DNA of 64,000 nucleotides from Pseudophaeomoniella oleicola (lineage: Eukaryota > Ascomycota > Eurotiomycetes > Phaeomoniellales > Phaeomoniellaceae): positions 62,001 through 126,000 of the forward strand of contig QWDQ01000042.1 in NCBI GenBank assembly GCA_003868215.1, written 5' to 3'. Under the pieces are notes generated by a model that made no database searches, was not told the DNA's origin, and saw only the letters and a list, made by a program, of their open reading frames with translations. The position numbers and the translations under genes were made by a program. Below, one piece after another: positions 23,552 to 33,773 of the stretch (position 1 is the first letter of the stretch; each line of letters opens with the position of its first letter).

Positions 23552-25386
23552 CTATCTATTCATGAAAAACCAAGGTTTGATTGGTGCAAGTGGTCGCGCC
23601 GGTAGCGCTATCGGGACTGGAACGAACTTGTCAAGCGCACGGAAGTCTTCGGGTGTGTCTCCTAGAGGTAGCGTCGATGTATTTGACGGACTCCTAAACG
23701 GCACCAGCACACCACATTCCCAGTTACGGCAATTCAATTTTGGGCCTTTGAACCCCCTATCGTAGACGACCTTGCCCCTGCAGATTGACATGAGCTTCTC
23801 GAGCGCATGCATTGATTAATCAGGGAGGGTTCATACCAGGCACTCTCCGATAGGTTTGCGCTGCCGACGTAGGAGAAACCCTGAAACCCATTGCGCTGGG
23901 CAAGCATAGACCCTGAAAGGGGGCGAACGTACATGATCTGGCTCATCAGTATACAGAGACCTATCAACGAATGTGGTTTGCCCACCTTGTTGTGCATCAG
24001 CATCCCGCCACGGGTACTGACACAGTCCCTCATGATATCTCGTGGAAAGGCCGGGTTGTTCCACCAATCCTCTTGGAAACAGACAGTTCCAGCACCTGAC
24101 GGTCCAGATTTGGAGAGTTCGACGGTCTCTTGGGAGGGGAAATAGCATCGGAAGCGCTGATTCCACCGAGCGTCAGTTGTGGTAGGCGTTGCCCTCTTCG
24201 CAGGTGGTTTGCCATCCCGGTACAAAGCCAGGCCATCCTCTCCCAGAGCCGCGGAGTACAACGCGGCTAGAAAGTCCGTCTTCAAAGAGCCAACAGACGA
24301 AGTGATGTAGTCAACTTGCACCAGGCCATCGCTCTTGAGGCACAGCTCATTCACCGCACGAGCAAGACCACAGATACCAGTCGTCTTCAGTACTGGATCA
24401 CGATGAGATCCACCAATCGTATGGACAAACGCATAGTTTTTGGTCTTCCCAAAGTCGAATTGCTCGAGCTTATCCAGCACGTCTTGCTGTATTGTCTGGG
24501 CTTTGAGGAAGACCAAGATTTGGTCTTTGAACGGTGTGCTTCCTTTGTCTCCGTTGCGCTTCAGACGTGGTAAGTCGATGGCAAACACGCTGTTTTCCAT
24601 GAACCCGCCTTGTTCCCCCCAATCGAACGGGACAAGGTTGGCGGTTGGCACCACAATACGCAGCTGCTCAGGGTAGAATAGTAACATCAACTTGGAATGC
24701 ATGCAATTGATCTGCCCTTCCATCGGTGGGAAGCATAACCGTAGGTTCGGCATGGCTGAGGTCTCTCTTCTGTATTGATCTCTGGTAATTTGATCCTTAG
24801 CTTGCATGATGAGTACGAACTTTGTTTTGGCTGTATTCACTTTACTGAATAGCCACTCCATATCCCATTGAAAAGAGCTAAACACAGCAGCCTGTAGGGT
24901 ATTCTTCTGAAGGATCTCCTCGATCTTGACGTCCCGTTTCCTCGGGAAGCCAAAGGCCCATGTTTTCAGAACGACGCCGTTCTCGTAGGGCAAGGATGGC
25001 AGTGGTTCTATCTTGTTTGGTGCATTCTCTCCATCACTTATTGTCACTGGGGTCGCAGCTTCGCTTGTGATCGTGGATGAGGGTGGAAGATTCGCGACTC
25101 GCTTTGTAGGTGGAGGACTTATGGTCCCTTGTCTTTTGCGTTTGAGTCTCGCGAGACGTTCTTCTTCTTGCTGCTTCCTATTGATCCCTGCTATACCGTA
25201 GGAAAGTTGGGCTTGAGGGCTCTGATCTACCGTAGTGGATATTGGTTTCGACACGGGAACATCCTGGAGGGATAGGGCGATCGCGGCTTTGAGGTCTTCA
25301 TCATCCGAATCTGAGACAAGCTCGGGTAAAATGGCGGGAGATTCATCGGTCAGGTCCACGACGTCTTGGTTAATATCGCCAGGCAT
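23552..25386 (-). CDS. TDP1: Tyrosyl-DNA phosphodiesterase 1
   Basis: Repairs 3'-phosphotyrosyl links left by stalled topoisomerase I. Three exons: 25386-23986, 23937-23837 and 23777-23552, 575 aa. Intron 1 is 48 nt and in frame; intron 2 is 59 nt. Phospholipase-D-type HKD motif 1 is H230-x-K232 (MHSKLMLLFY) with TANL downstream; motif 2 is H465-N-K467, split from N495 (YVGSANLSESAWG) by intron 1. After intron 2 LNCRNWECGVLVP completes the family's C-terminus. The N-terminus (about 130 aa) is disordered but carries VVDLTD (residues 9-14), a SUMO-interaction-type motif, and a consensus ubiquitin-interacting motif at 30-42 (L32-x2-A35-I-x2-S39). The frame is open upstream to 25557, but the ATG at 25386 begins the recognisable part. 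Confidence 0.94.
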
Positions 25387-26218
25387 TTTCTCTTGCTGAC
25401 AGAATCCAAACACCCCTGCTGCTGGTAGACTCAAACTGTAAGGTAGACCGATGTTGATTTGCTGGAATAGTCTAGATGCTTCACGTTTGCAAGGTAGACC
25501 TACGAGACACGATCGTCGAACTTGATGGTGAAGGCTGGATCGTGAGAGATGATACATAGAATCTGATAGGATGTCGTCAAGAAAGTTGTTTCATGGCCAA
25601 AACATGTTTGTGGTTGTCACCGAGCAACGATGGTCCCAACGGTAATGTATGTACCTGCACAGCCAGTACGGTCGGTGTTGATATCCCTCTCTCAGCACAG
25701 ATCTTCGTCAAAGGGTCAGACCAGTTCACAACTATACACGGTTCATCAGGGTTGTTTACTTGCAACGTATTGGAAAATTGACATTAGTAGTACTTGCGCG
25801 GCCAAATAATAATTAGTGATACTCCTTGTTATACAACATAACAAAGCAAAACTCAGTAGAACAGTTTAGGCACTTACTCAATCCGCAGCGAGATCAGCTA
25901 TTCCAACTTGTTTACAAGGAGAGCAATTCAGTAGGGTTTGCGCATGAGTGGAGGGATCATCCATATAGAGATGCTTCAAGAGGTGCATACAGAAAGAGAT
26001 GGAGTATAAGATGTGACGCCTCATCTGTGATATTTCGAAGGCTTGAATGCACCATTGTTCATTTGACAGCTTATCGTAATCTACCTATGTGACTCATCGC
26101 TCATGACATTAAATCATGAACATGACCCTACCATCGTTTCGTACCATCAGCCTCGCAGAACCTCATCCCGAAAGCATCGTCAGTCATAAACAATCAGCAA
26201 TTGACAGCCACCAATCAA
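25387..26218. other. Intergenic region TDP1-eEF1B-gamma
   Basis: About 830 bp containing the TDP1 promoter and the eEF1B-gamma 3' UTR, both on the minus strand. Short ORFs near 25577-25781 and 25826-26092 have no family support. Confidence 0.6.
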
Positions 26219-27713
26219 CTACTTGAAGACCTTGCCATCAGCCCAGTCGTAGCTCTTGCCGTTGACAGTAATTGGCTTGTCCCAAGACCATTGGTCGTTA
26301 ACGAATTCACGATCCTCTGGCTTGCTTGGGTCAAGCTTGGTGAACTCGTAGCTCTCATAGTCAGGAGCGACATCGAAAGCGGGGAGAGCCTCTTGGCCAC
26401 GGACCAAGAAAACACCCTGAATGACAGAGTCGTTAGAAACTCCGTAGACAGAAGCAGCTCCGAAAAGATACTTCCTGGAAGCTTCCAAACGAGCGAAGAA
26501 ACCGCCAACCAGGTTGCTGGACATGAAAGTCAAGGTCAATTCATCGTTGTACTTGTAGTCGACCTTCCATAGAGAGTACTCCTCTGGCTTGTAGTGCTCC
26601 CAGAACCATGGCAGAGCACCAGATCGCGTATCCTCGTTCGAATACTTACGCTTCCATTCATCAAGGATGAGGGTGGGCTTGCCAAGAGATTCGAGCGGGT
26701 GTTTTGCCTTCGGGGCTTCAGCAACTGGCTCCTCCTCTTCCGGCTCCTCCTCTTCCGGCTCCTCCTTTGGCTTAGCAGCGGCTTTCGGGGCGGGGGCTGG
26801 CTTGGGCTCCTTCTTTGGTGGGGTGTACTTGATAGCCTCCTCAACAAGAGAATACTTGTCTGAGAATTCCTTGAGAATTGGCGAGTTGATGACAGTTTCG
26901 AACCAGCGAGTTGTGTTGGGGTTCTCGCTGCGCCAGGCCTTGTCCAAGACGGTTTCGAAGCCGCGAGAGATGAGACCGGTAACGAAGACATCGGCTAAGG
27001 TCAATCGCTCACCAACTAGGTAAGTGTGGATGAGAAGATGTTGCTCGAGGACACCGATGACCTTGTAGGATTTCTTTTGAGCTTCTTCAACGCTCTTTTT
27101 GTTGTATGGATCCTTGCCCATGAGGGGACGGAACCAAGCACCCATGGCCGGAAGCAGTTCAGTATTGGCGAAAGACATCCATCGCAGAATGGAGGCATAG
27201 TCTTGCTTGGTCTTGCCCAAAAGGGTGGTCTTCTCGTTCTGGGAAGCGACTAGACGGTACGTGTCAGCTCAAGTCTTCCCTAAGACCAGCGGTGGGGTAA
27301 TGGCAGATTAATAGGACAAATCAGAGTCAATTTGAAGTCAACAGTAGTGTTCTGACAGGGATAACTGAATAATGATAATACGGCTCATCTTGCGAACGTC
27401 GGTGGGTTTGAAAGCCCAGAAGTGGATGGAAAAGACTTACAGTAGATGGCAATAGCAATGCACTCAGTCAAAATGTATCCGTTCGCGCCAACAAAAGTAG
27501 GGATTTTGCCCAAGGGGTTCAACTTGAGGTAGTCCGTTGGTATCTCAGGAGGGACGATCTGGACAATCTCGACCTCAAGCTTATTCTCTTTGGCAATAGC
27601 CAAGAGAGCCTTGGTACGGGCATTCTCCTGCATCCATCGTCAGTACTGTTCAAAAACTCCTTGATGGAACACCTGAGCCTTACCTCGTAGGTGTAGAGCT
27701 TTCCGAACGACAT
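26219..27713 (-). CDS. CAM1: Translation elongation factor eEF1B gamma subunit
   Basis: Structural subunit of the eEF1B exchange factor that recycles eEF1A-GDP. Three exons: 27713-27684 (30 nt, MSFGKLYTYE), 27627-27441 and 27249-26219, 415 aa. Introns are 56 and 191 nt with GTAAGG/GTAAGT donors and CTGAC branch sites. The N-terminal GST-like domain (about residues 1-205) includes LNPLGKIPTFVG and YLVGERLTLADV. A lysine/proline/glutamate linker contains a near-perfect duplicated EEPEEEE unit. The C-terminal EF1G domain (about 255-415) has WKRKYSNEDTR, LPWFWEHYKPEEYSLWKVDY, TFMSSNLVGGFFARLE and the closing ITVNGKSYDWADGKVFK. Residues just after the second junction (YFASQ) depend on the chosen TAG acceptor. 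It is divergent from uS9m across 266 bp. Confidence 0.96.
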
Positions 27714-27979
27714 CTTGATGATGATTTGTGAATCAAAAGCTAGAGTGGGGGACTGAGAAAGTTGTGAAGTTTGGCGCTGTGCGGACAAATTATTTCGGGG
27801 CATGAAATTCTGGAAAAAGTTGGAGATTTCATATCGGCCAATCATATTGTATATTTCTCCGCTCCTAAAGAATCTCGAGCTTTAACGGTGATGTTTGAAA
27901 CCAATGCTGCCATCTACCAGGAGACGAAATTGTCCACGCCACGCCGGCACTCTTTGATTGACATATCGATGTCATCGGT
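27714..27979. promoter_or_regulatory. Divergent promoter eEF1B-gamma/uS9m
   Basis: Only 266 bp separate the start codons of a cytosolic translation factor gene (minus) and a mitochondrial ribosomal protein gene (plus), so both promoters and 5' UTRs share this stretch. Confidence 0.65.
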
Positions 27980-29077
27980 ATGACACAGGGGCGCCTTTTT
28001 CACGCGGTTGAGCCGTTGGCCCGGTCATATTGCCATCGTGCTCGCAGCTACACAGCGGTCCGAGTTCTTTCACAACGGCCTTTCTCAACTTCAGTATTGA
28101 AAAAAGCCGAGTTTGTCGAAGAGAAAAAGCCTGTCGATGTCCCTGGTGCTACTAGCATTCAAGAGTCCGCCGGCACCAGCAATATTGTAGCTGCTCCAGA
28201 AATCGACTTCGATGCTCCGAATGCGTCAACCACACCAACAACCATACCCATACCCGCCCGTATTATCCCGGCCTCTCCCTCCTACTTTACTGGTGCTCCT
28301 CAATTCAACGACAGTATCCTGCACCTGCGTTCCCTAGTACAGAAATATGAAACACTTCCAACTCTAAGGCGAGACGAAGCACCACGCCGATATTGGTTGA
28401 AGCTTGCTCAATATCGAAGTAAACTTGGTGAACCAGTTTCCGCGACACGGTATTCTCGAATCATCGCACTACTGGCGCGATTGAACCGTATTCGCCCGGA
28501 CCTCCAACCAGCGGAAGTTCAACATACCATGACCCTCTTCCTACGGCCTTCCTCCTTGAACCGACAAGAACCAACACCGCCCAGTCTCGATATATACGGT
28601 CGAGCTCGTGGCATGGGTCGCCGCAAAGAATCTCAAGCACAAGTATACCTGGTAGAAGGAACAGGCGAGGTCATCGTCAACGGTCGCAGCCTCGTCGATG
28701 TATTTCCACGCATGCATGACAGGGAGAGTGCTCTATGGGCTCTCAAAATCACAGAAAGATTAGATAAGTACAATATCTGGGCCACCGCAAAAGGCGGCGG
28801 CGTCACAGGACAAGCCGAGAGTGTAACACTGGCATTGGCGAAGGCCTTATTGGTCCATGAACCAGCACTGAAACCAGTTCTCAGAAGAGGTAAGCCGTTC
28901 TTTCCCTCCCCTTTATCCCAGATCTCTTACGGATATTATATTCGTCCCGTTCACAACTCCTGTACTAATCCGTGCCTCCCACCAGCCGGTTGTATCACCT
29001 CTGACAAGCGTCGTGTCGAACGTAAGAAGCCTGGTCGTCTAAAGGCGAGAAAGAAGCCAGCCTGGGTCAAGCGTTAG
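27980..29077 (+). CDS. MRPS9: Mitochondrial small-subunit ribosomal protein uS9m
   Basis: Component of the mitoribosomal small subunit near the tRNA P site. Two exons, 27980-28889 and 28986-29077, give 333 aa. The 96-nt intron (GTAAGC...CACCAG) is a multiple of three with no stop, so the unspliced frame also reads through. The N-terminus is rich in Arg/Ser (SYCHRARSYTAVRVLSQRPFS) and fits a mitochondrial presequence; residues about 100-190 are the extension usual in fungal MrpS9. The S9 domain begins near residue 205 with GRARGMGRRKESQAQVYL, continues with GTGEVIVNGRSL, ATAKGGGVTGQAESV and, after the intron, CITSDKRRVERKKPG, and ends in the basic KARKKPAWVKR tail that reaches the P site in this family. 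Confidence 0.95.
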   Translation: MTQGRLFHAVEPLARSYCHRARSYTAVRVLSQRPFSTSVLKKAEFVEEKKPVDVPGATSIQESAGTSNIVAAPEIDFDAPNASTTPTTIPIPARIIPASPSYFTGAPQFNDSILHLRSLVQKYETLPTLRRDEAPRRYWLKLAQYRSKLGEPVSATRYSRIIALLARLNRIRPDLQPAEVQHTMTLFLRPSSLNRQEPTPPSLDIYGRARGMGRRKESQAQVYLVEGTGEVIVNGRSLVDVFPRMHDRESALWALKITERLDKYNIWATAKGGGVTGQAESVTLALAKALLVHEPALKPVLRRGKPFFPSPLSQISYGYYIRPVHNSCTNPCLPPAGCITSDKRRVERKKPGRLKARKKPAWVKR

Positions 29078-29457
29078 AAGGAACGGAACTGTACACACGC
29101 AAGTCAAAGAAACATATCTCCCTCTGTTATTACCGTTCTGGTTTCCCACATCCCTCTCTTATGGTGATCATCTCACACGCGCAAGCCCTCCGCCTATTGC
29201 TCTATCCTGTACTCAATGTATTCTATTGTATACAAACCTACAAATATACCTCCTTTTTTCCAATACCATCTCTACAAGTGTCTCTGATATGGAGTCCATC
29301 TGCATTTGCATTCCACTGCACAGTATCGAATATCATAGCATAGCATAGCAGGCCATGCCACAGTAGGTACATACTTATCATAAAAAGAGGGCAATGATTG
29401 CAAACGAACATCGTGGCGATCGAGACTGCGTTTTTGTTCAAATATTCAATTGCACAG

Positions 29458-29512
29458 GCTAGGTACCTAATTAGGTTGGCTTGTAAGGCAGGTAGGTTAG
29501 GTTAGGTACGTA
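29458..29512. repeat. TAGGTA/TTAGGT-rich motif cluster
   Basis: A 55-bp cluster with CTAGGTACC, AATTAGGTTGG, GGTAGGTTAGGTTAGG. The GGTTAGGTTAGG part looks like, but is not, the fungal telomere repeat TTAGGG. The same TAGGTA words recur at many other intergenic places in the window. Confidence 0.7.
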
Positions 29513-29626
29513 TCCGTGACTTCTGTACCTATCTCGTCAGGTCCCTTCTTGCCTTCTTTTTTTCAACTATCATTCATTCTCTAGAATAAATGAGAGGAAA
29601 AAAAAAAAAAAAAAGAAAGGCCTGCA

Positions 29627-29646
29627 GGTAGGTAGGTAGGTAGGTT
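29627..29646. repeat. (GGTA)5 tandem repeat
   Basis: Five tandem GGTA units (the last ending GGTT), a few bases after a 17-nt A run (29598-29614). It is the reverse complement of the TACC repeat downstream of VPS45. Confidence 0.85.
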
Positions 29647-30320
29647 CCTTCCTCCCGAGTTGAGTCACTCAAGGACTGTACCTACCAAAAGCTCATGACG
29701 AAACCAAATCAAGTTACCATTCAGTCCATCCATTCATTCCATCCATCCATCCACCTGCTACTACTGTTTGCATCCTGACATGACCCGCCGCTCGTTCCGT
29801 CTGGTATACTTGGATACCGAGATGGCCGTGATGAGGTGGAGGAGGGAAGTCCTGTTACTTGCAAGTTAGCATGAATAAGTGACATAGCTTAGGTAGCTTG
29901 GTGGGAGAGTCTCGGCGCACCATTGACTGTCTGTATGTAGCGAATGTAGCTAGCTAGAGGTAGCTGGTGGTATGGGTGCTGAGACGATCGAGAGACGGGA
30001 CATGACGCATTAGACGCCAGACGGTGTCATTAGTTAATATGGTGATCTCGAGGTGTGTCGTCGTCTTGTGGTGGACGATTGCTGGCACAACGTTTGTTGG
30101 TTTGTTCTCGGGGGAGAGAAAATGAGGAAGTATTTGGGAGGTGAGTATTAGGATGGGATTTGGCATTATTTCGTGAGTCGCGTCCCATGTGGTCATTATA
30201 GCGGTGCAGAGTCCTTGCCTTCAAAGCTGTTGCCCTGCCACAGAGTGCATAATTTGGCACTTTCTCCTGAACTTTCCTAGCTGAGAGTTCGTCCTGTGAG
30301 TGGCCTGATATCATCTGCCA

Positions 30321-31649
30321 CTATGGACGCTGATCTGTCGTGTGTTCATTATCGGTTCCTTTGCCCGTCTGAAGCTGCGCCATTTGGCTTGCTAACTCCT
30401 TCTGCACTGTATCATCGTCGTCATCCTCGTCCACTGACAGATCATCAGCGTCTGGTTGCGTGTGGTCTAGAATATGTTCATTGGTTGCTGTAGCGATCGA
30501 ATCTGCCGTTTGAGGTAGTGCTTCTCCACATTCAGTCCCGACTCCGGGTCTAATGCATCCTTCGGTCAGCCAAGTGGTCAGAGATGTCTGTTCGCCTGGT
30601 TGCTGAGATGGAGGTCTGGGTGCTTCATGAGTCCCGGCTTGCCATCTACGAATCAAACGGCTGACATCGGATTGCATCTTGAGTTCTTCCAGCTTGAGGA
30701 CTAGTTCTCGGAGGACTGTTTCAGTCTCGGTTGCTGCATTCGAACGCTCGAATTCTCGAACCAAGAGCAGGTTGTGTGGCTGTGCTAGGCCTTTTAGGAC
30801 GCTGTCGTCTACTAAGACTGTATTGGCTTGCGTCCATGAGCCTTTGTCTGGATGTTGTGCTTGGATCTTCTTGTCCGCCCAGACCACTTCAAGGCGCTTA
30901 TAAACTTGAACCTTTTCCCTGTACTGCGCATGGGTCAGACCAAGTTTATCACGACCCCAGATAGCGGCCAGTCCTGACTGTCTGTTCCCAAACAGGGCTT
31001 GACAAATTTTTTGAGCATTCTCAGGACGAGCAGATGTGTATATCATGGGAACATGATATTCGAAGATATATCTGAGGAAGTTCTCAAGGCCAGGTCGTTC
31101 TTTGAAGTTCCCGGTCTGGCGGTTCCTTGCTATGAGGGTGCCGTTGAGATCGAGAACGACGAGGAGTCGCTGGGCAGTACTGCGTGTCACGGGTGGGAGG
31201 AGACTCTGCGCAAGGTATATCCTAGTGGCTTCTGGAGGAATTGGCGGGCGCACTTGATGATTCGCAGAGCCCTTTGAAATGACCTTCCTGACTAATTGAG
31301 GAGGACGGCGCGTCGAGGCCCTGGCTGAATTGTTACCTTGTGTATGAAACTGATTCGAATTCCCTAGAGTCACAGCCCCCGTAGGTGTGCCTGAGGTGGG
31401 ACTAAAGGGCGTAGCCAGAGGATTCATTGCCGAAGCATGCTGTCCTCTAGCTAATGATCTAGTCACTCTCCTCGTTGTCCTGCTGGTCTGGCCTGCCTCT
31501 TGTTGTCCTTGGAGACCCTCAGACCTCGATCGACCGTTCGGAGGGCCATGGGTGAGTAGCGCGCCATCCTCTACTTGCTGTGGCTGCTCTCGCCAACTTT
31601 GCGCTCGTAATGCCGGTTTCCTTTCTTGCTGAGGCCTATATGATGCCAT
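30321..31649 (-). CDS. FCP1/NIF-like HAD-family protein
   Basis: Single-exon protein of 442 aa with a central FCP1/NLI-interacting-factor-type HAD domain (about residues 155-330). Motif I is LVVLDLNGTL with D167-L-N169-G-T171; motif II is IYTSARPEN (about 203-211); a lysine-containing stretch WGRDK follows; motif III is VLVDDS. Family phosphatases use D-x-D in motif I, so Asn at the second position is notable, although LDLNG variants are known in plant and fungal NIF proteins. The N-terminal 140 residues are a basic Gln/Arg/Ser-rich disordered region; the C-terminus is acidic (DEDDDDD). I cannot name the substrate. The ATG at 31649 is the first in the open frame. The position fits a nuclear role, but no localisation signal is clear. 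Confidence 0.8.
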   Translation of the reverse strand: MASYRPQQERKPALRAQSWREQPQQVEDGALLTHGPPNGRSRSEGLQGQQEAGQTSRTTRRVTRSLARGQHASAMNPLATPFSPTSGTPTGAVTLGNSNQFHTQGNNSARASTRRPPQLVRKVISKGSANHQVRPPIPPEATRIYLAQSLLPPVTRSTAQRLLVVLDLNGTLIARNRQTGNFKERPGLENFLRYIFEYHVPMIYTSARPENAQKICQALFGNRQSGLAAIWGRDKLGLTHAQYREKVQVYKRLEVVWADKKIQAQHPDKGSWTQANTVLVDDSVLKGLAQPHNLLLVREFERSNAATETETVLRELVLKLEELKMQSDVSRLIRRWQAGTHEAPRPPSQQPGEQTSLTTWLTEGCIRPGVGTECGEALPQTADSIATATNEHILDHTQPDADDLSVDEDDDDDTVQKELASQMAQLQTGKGTDNEHTTDQRP

Positions 31650-32102
31650 AATTGACGAGGCGCATGCACAAACCCACTATGAAAAGGATGATCAGCCTTT
31701 CAAGGACGAGCCAACTGATGAAATTACACTTACTCTGTGTCGGGGTGAGATTAACCCTCTACAAAACACACGGAAGAATAAGCGGCTTGTGAACCTCTGC
31801 GCATGCAGGGCAATGTTAAAATAAGTATATTCAAGTTTCATTGACCTCAGTCATCTTTCAATCGATGTTGCGACACAGCCTTGCGACTGTCCAGGACTTT
31901 TCTCACAAATCGAGCGGAGATGTCCAGGATTTTATCTTATCTTTTGATCACCGGCCTAAAGGAGGAAACATATGTTGAAGATGAACTGCTTGTGAGGACC
32001 TTGATCAATCTCGATCGCATATTTCATTACAGCAGCTTTTAAAACACCTAAGCTAGGACTCATCTGAAGTCGTTGCTTTGACTGCCCAAGATGCCGGCCT
32101 CC
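31650..32102. other. Intergenic region HAD protein-FAD oxidase
   Basis: A 453-bp gap: promoter of the HAD gene and 3' region of the FAD oxidase. Nothing else is seen. Confidence 0.65.
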
Positions 32103-33773
32103 CTAGAACTTGAACCCGTTAGTTCTAGAAGTGAAGAAGCCATTGGGGTCATATCTCCTCTTAGCCGACAACAGCGCATTATAATTGTCTAGCGGGTAGC
32201 TTTGTAGTGGCCTCTGGTCGTACATTGCGTCGTTCATGAAAATAGGGTTGTATTCCTGATAAGTTATTCCGGTGTCGCCTGCAATATCCGCATCATCTGT
32301 CAGCCCACCGTAATGGGTAGGTCTGATACCAGCATAATGAGAACGGGCATAGGCATCAATGGTCGTTGTTATGTCCATGGCCTGCGAGTGAGCGTTACTA
32401 TCACCAAGAGCTGTAAGCCATGAGATGTCATATTCCATCCAGACATGATCCCCTGCACGTGGATCAAGCCCCAGCGCATTCCCACCAGCGGTGGCAGAGG
32501 CATTGGCAATAGCAACCGGCATTGGTTGAAATGCCATGCTATAGATAAAGTCGGGGCTGGTCAGCGTGTCGGCAACAGCTTGAGACTGCCATGACGTGTA
32601 TTGATAATTCAAAAGGTCGATGCCATCGGCGCCAGGGAGAGTTGGAAGAGTGGTCCCACGAATTAGGTATCGAAGCCCTTCAAGATTGACGGCATCGTTT
32701 GCGTTCAAAAATGAGCTGAATGACTGCGTCCTCACAGTATCGCTGATAGGAGTGAAAGTTTCGAATGCGTCGAAAGTGCCGTTCGGTGGTGAAGGGCCAT
32801 TATAAAAGAAGAAGATGACCCATAGATTCAGGATATCGGTCCGTTCTGTTGTCACAATAACAGCAGCTTTGTTGTCCGTATAGTTGGTAATAAAAGAGTG
32901 AGTTGCGTTCACAAATGTAGAGGCAACCTCGTCCGAGCCAGCGTATATACGGATGCCTCCCCATATCTGGCCTATGGGTATTGTCCTCATGGTGATCTTG
33001 GTCACAACACCTGGAAGGAAGGTTCAGCCGCATTCAATACAGTGGCCTCATCACAACTTACCAAATTGGTTACCTCCCCCCTTCAGAGCAAAGAAAAGGT
33101 CTGGATGGGACGTAGCATTTGCATTCACGATTGAACCGTCGGCAAGTACAGTCTCGAAGTTGACAACAGTATCACAAGCCAGTCCGTACTCGGCAGATAA
33201 AAAGGACAATCCCCCCCCGAGTACATACCCTCCAACACCTACGTCGCCTTGAGTCTGTTAGCATACGAGTCTCAATAGAGACGGCATCAACTGACCAATT
33301 CTGCCACCAACAACTGCCTTCCCATAAGGATCCAAAGCAGTCATGACGTTCCCCCAACGTGACCCAGGCCCGATGTCCGCAGTAAGACCATCTCCAGATA
33401 TGTTTGTGGCAGCGTTGCTACTGAATGCGATCAAGATGCCACCATTGACGCTTGACCACCCCCGGTTGGTATTATGGCCACCACTCTTGACGGCAAATTG
33501 GACATCTGTATAGTTATTCAAGACCCGGACAATGGTAGAGGTCTGTGCTGCATCCAGAGGAAACGAGATACAGGCTGGGACATAGTCGGCATCAGCCTGT
33601 GACCAATAGCTGTGGAGTTCTGCTTCAAAACGAATGAGGTCTCGAAGCGGATACGCAAGTACTCCAGGTAGAGCATTATCAATCGCAGCGCAGGCAGCTG
33701 TGGTAGAATTGATGGCAGCGACAATATTGGCAATGGAAAAAGCGACAACAACAAGAAAAAGGTCCATAGCCAT
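32103..33773 (-). CDS. Secreted FAD-linked oxidoreductase (BBE/VAO type)
   Basis: Berberine-bridge/VAO-type flavoenzyme, probably oxidising sugars or a secondary metabolite. Three exons: 33773-33296, 33247-33062 and 33010-32103, 523 aa. Introns are 48 nt (GTCAGT...CAAG, branch site GCTAAC) and 51 nt (GTAAGT...CCAG). A signal peptide is evident ([20 protein letters not shown]). The FAD-binding PCMH domain shows [15 protein letters not shown], the pocket lining [13 protein letters not shown], spanning the first junction, and [18 protein letters not shown] across the second. The His in SGGH is the usual site of covalent flavin attachment. The C-terminus [26 protein letters not shown] has the BBE-type RYDPNxFF motif. 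The substrate cannot be told. An MFS transporter gene lies 1.2 kb upstream on the same strand. Confidence 0.9.

Larger units (their letters stand above)
29078..30320. other. Intergenic region uS9m-HAD protein
   Basis: 1.24 kb between converging genes. It is dense in TAGGTA/TTAGGT motifs: about 29458-29512 (TAGGTACCTA, TAGGTT, GGTTAGGTTAGGTACG) and a (GGTA)5 run at 29627-29646. There is a 17-nt A run at 29598-29614 and CATC repeats near 29740. Short ORFs at 29954-30314 have no support. Confidence 0.65.

Noticed and set aside
29458-29512. Possible interstitial telomere repeat
   Set aside because: The unit is TTAGGT, not TTAGGG, and it belongs to the TAGGTA word family spread through the window.
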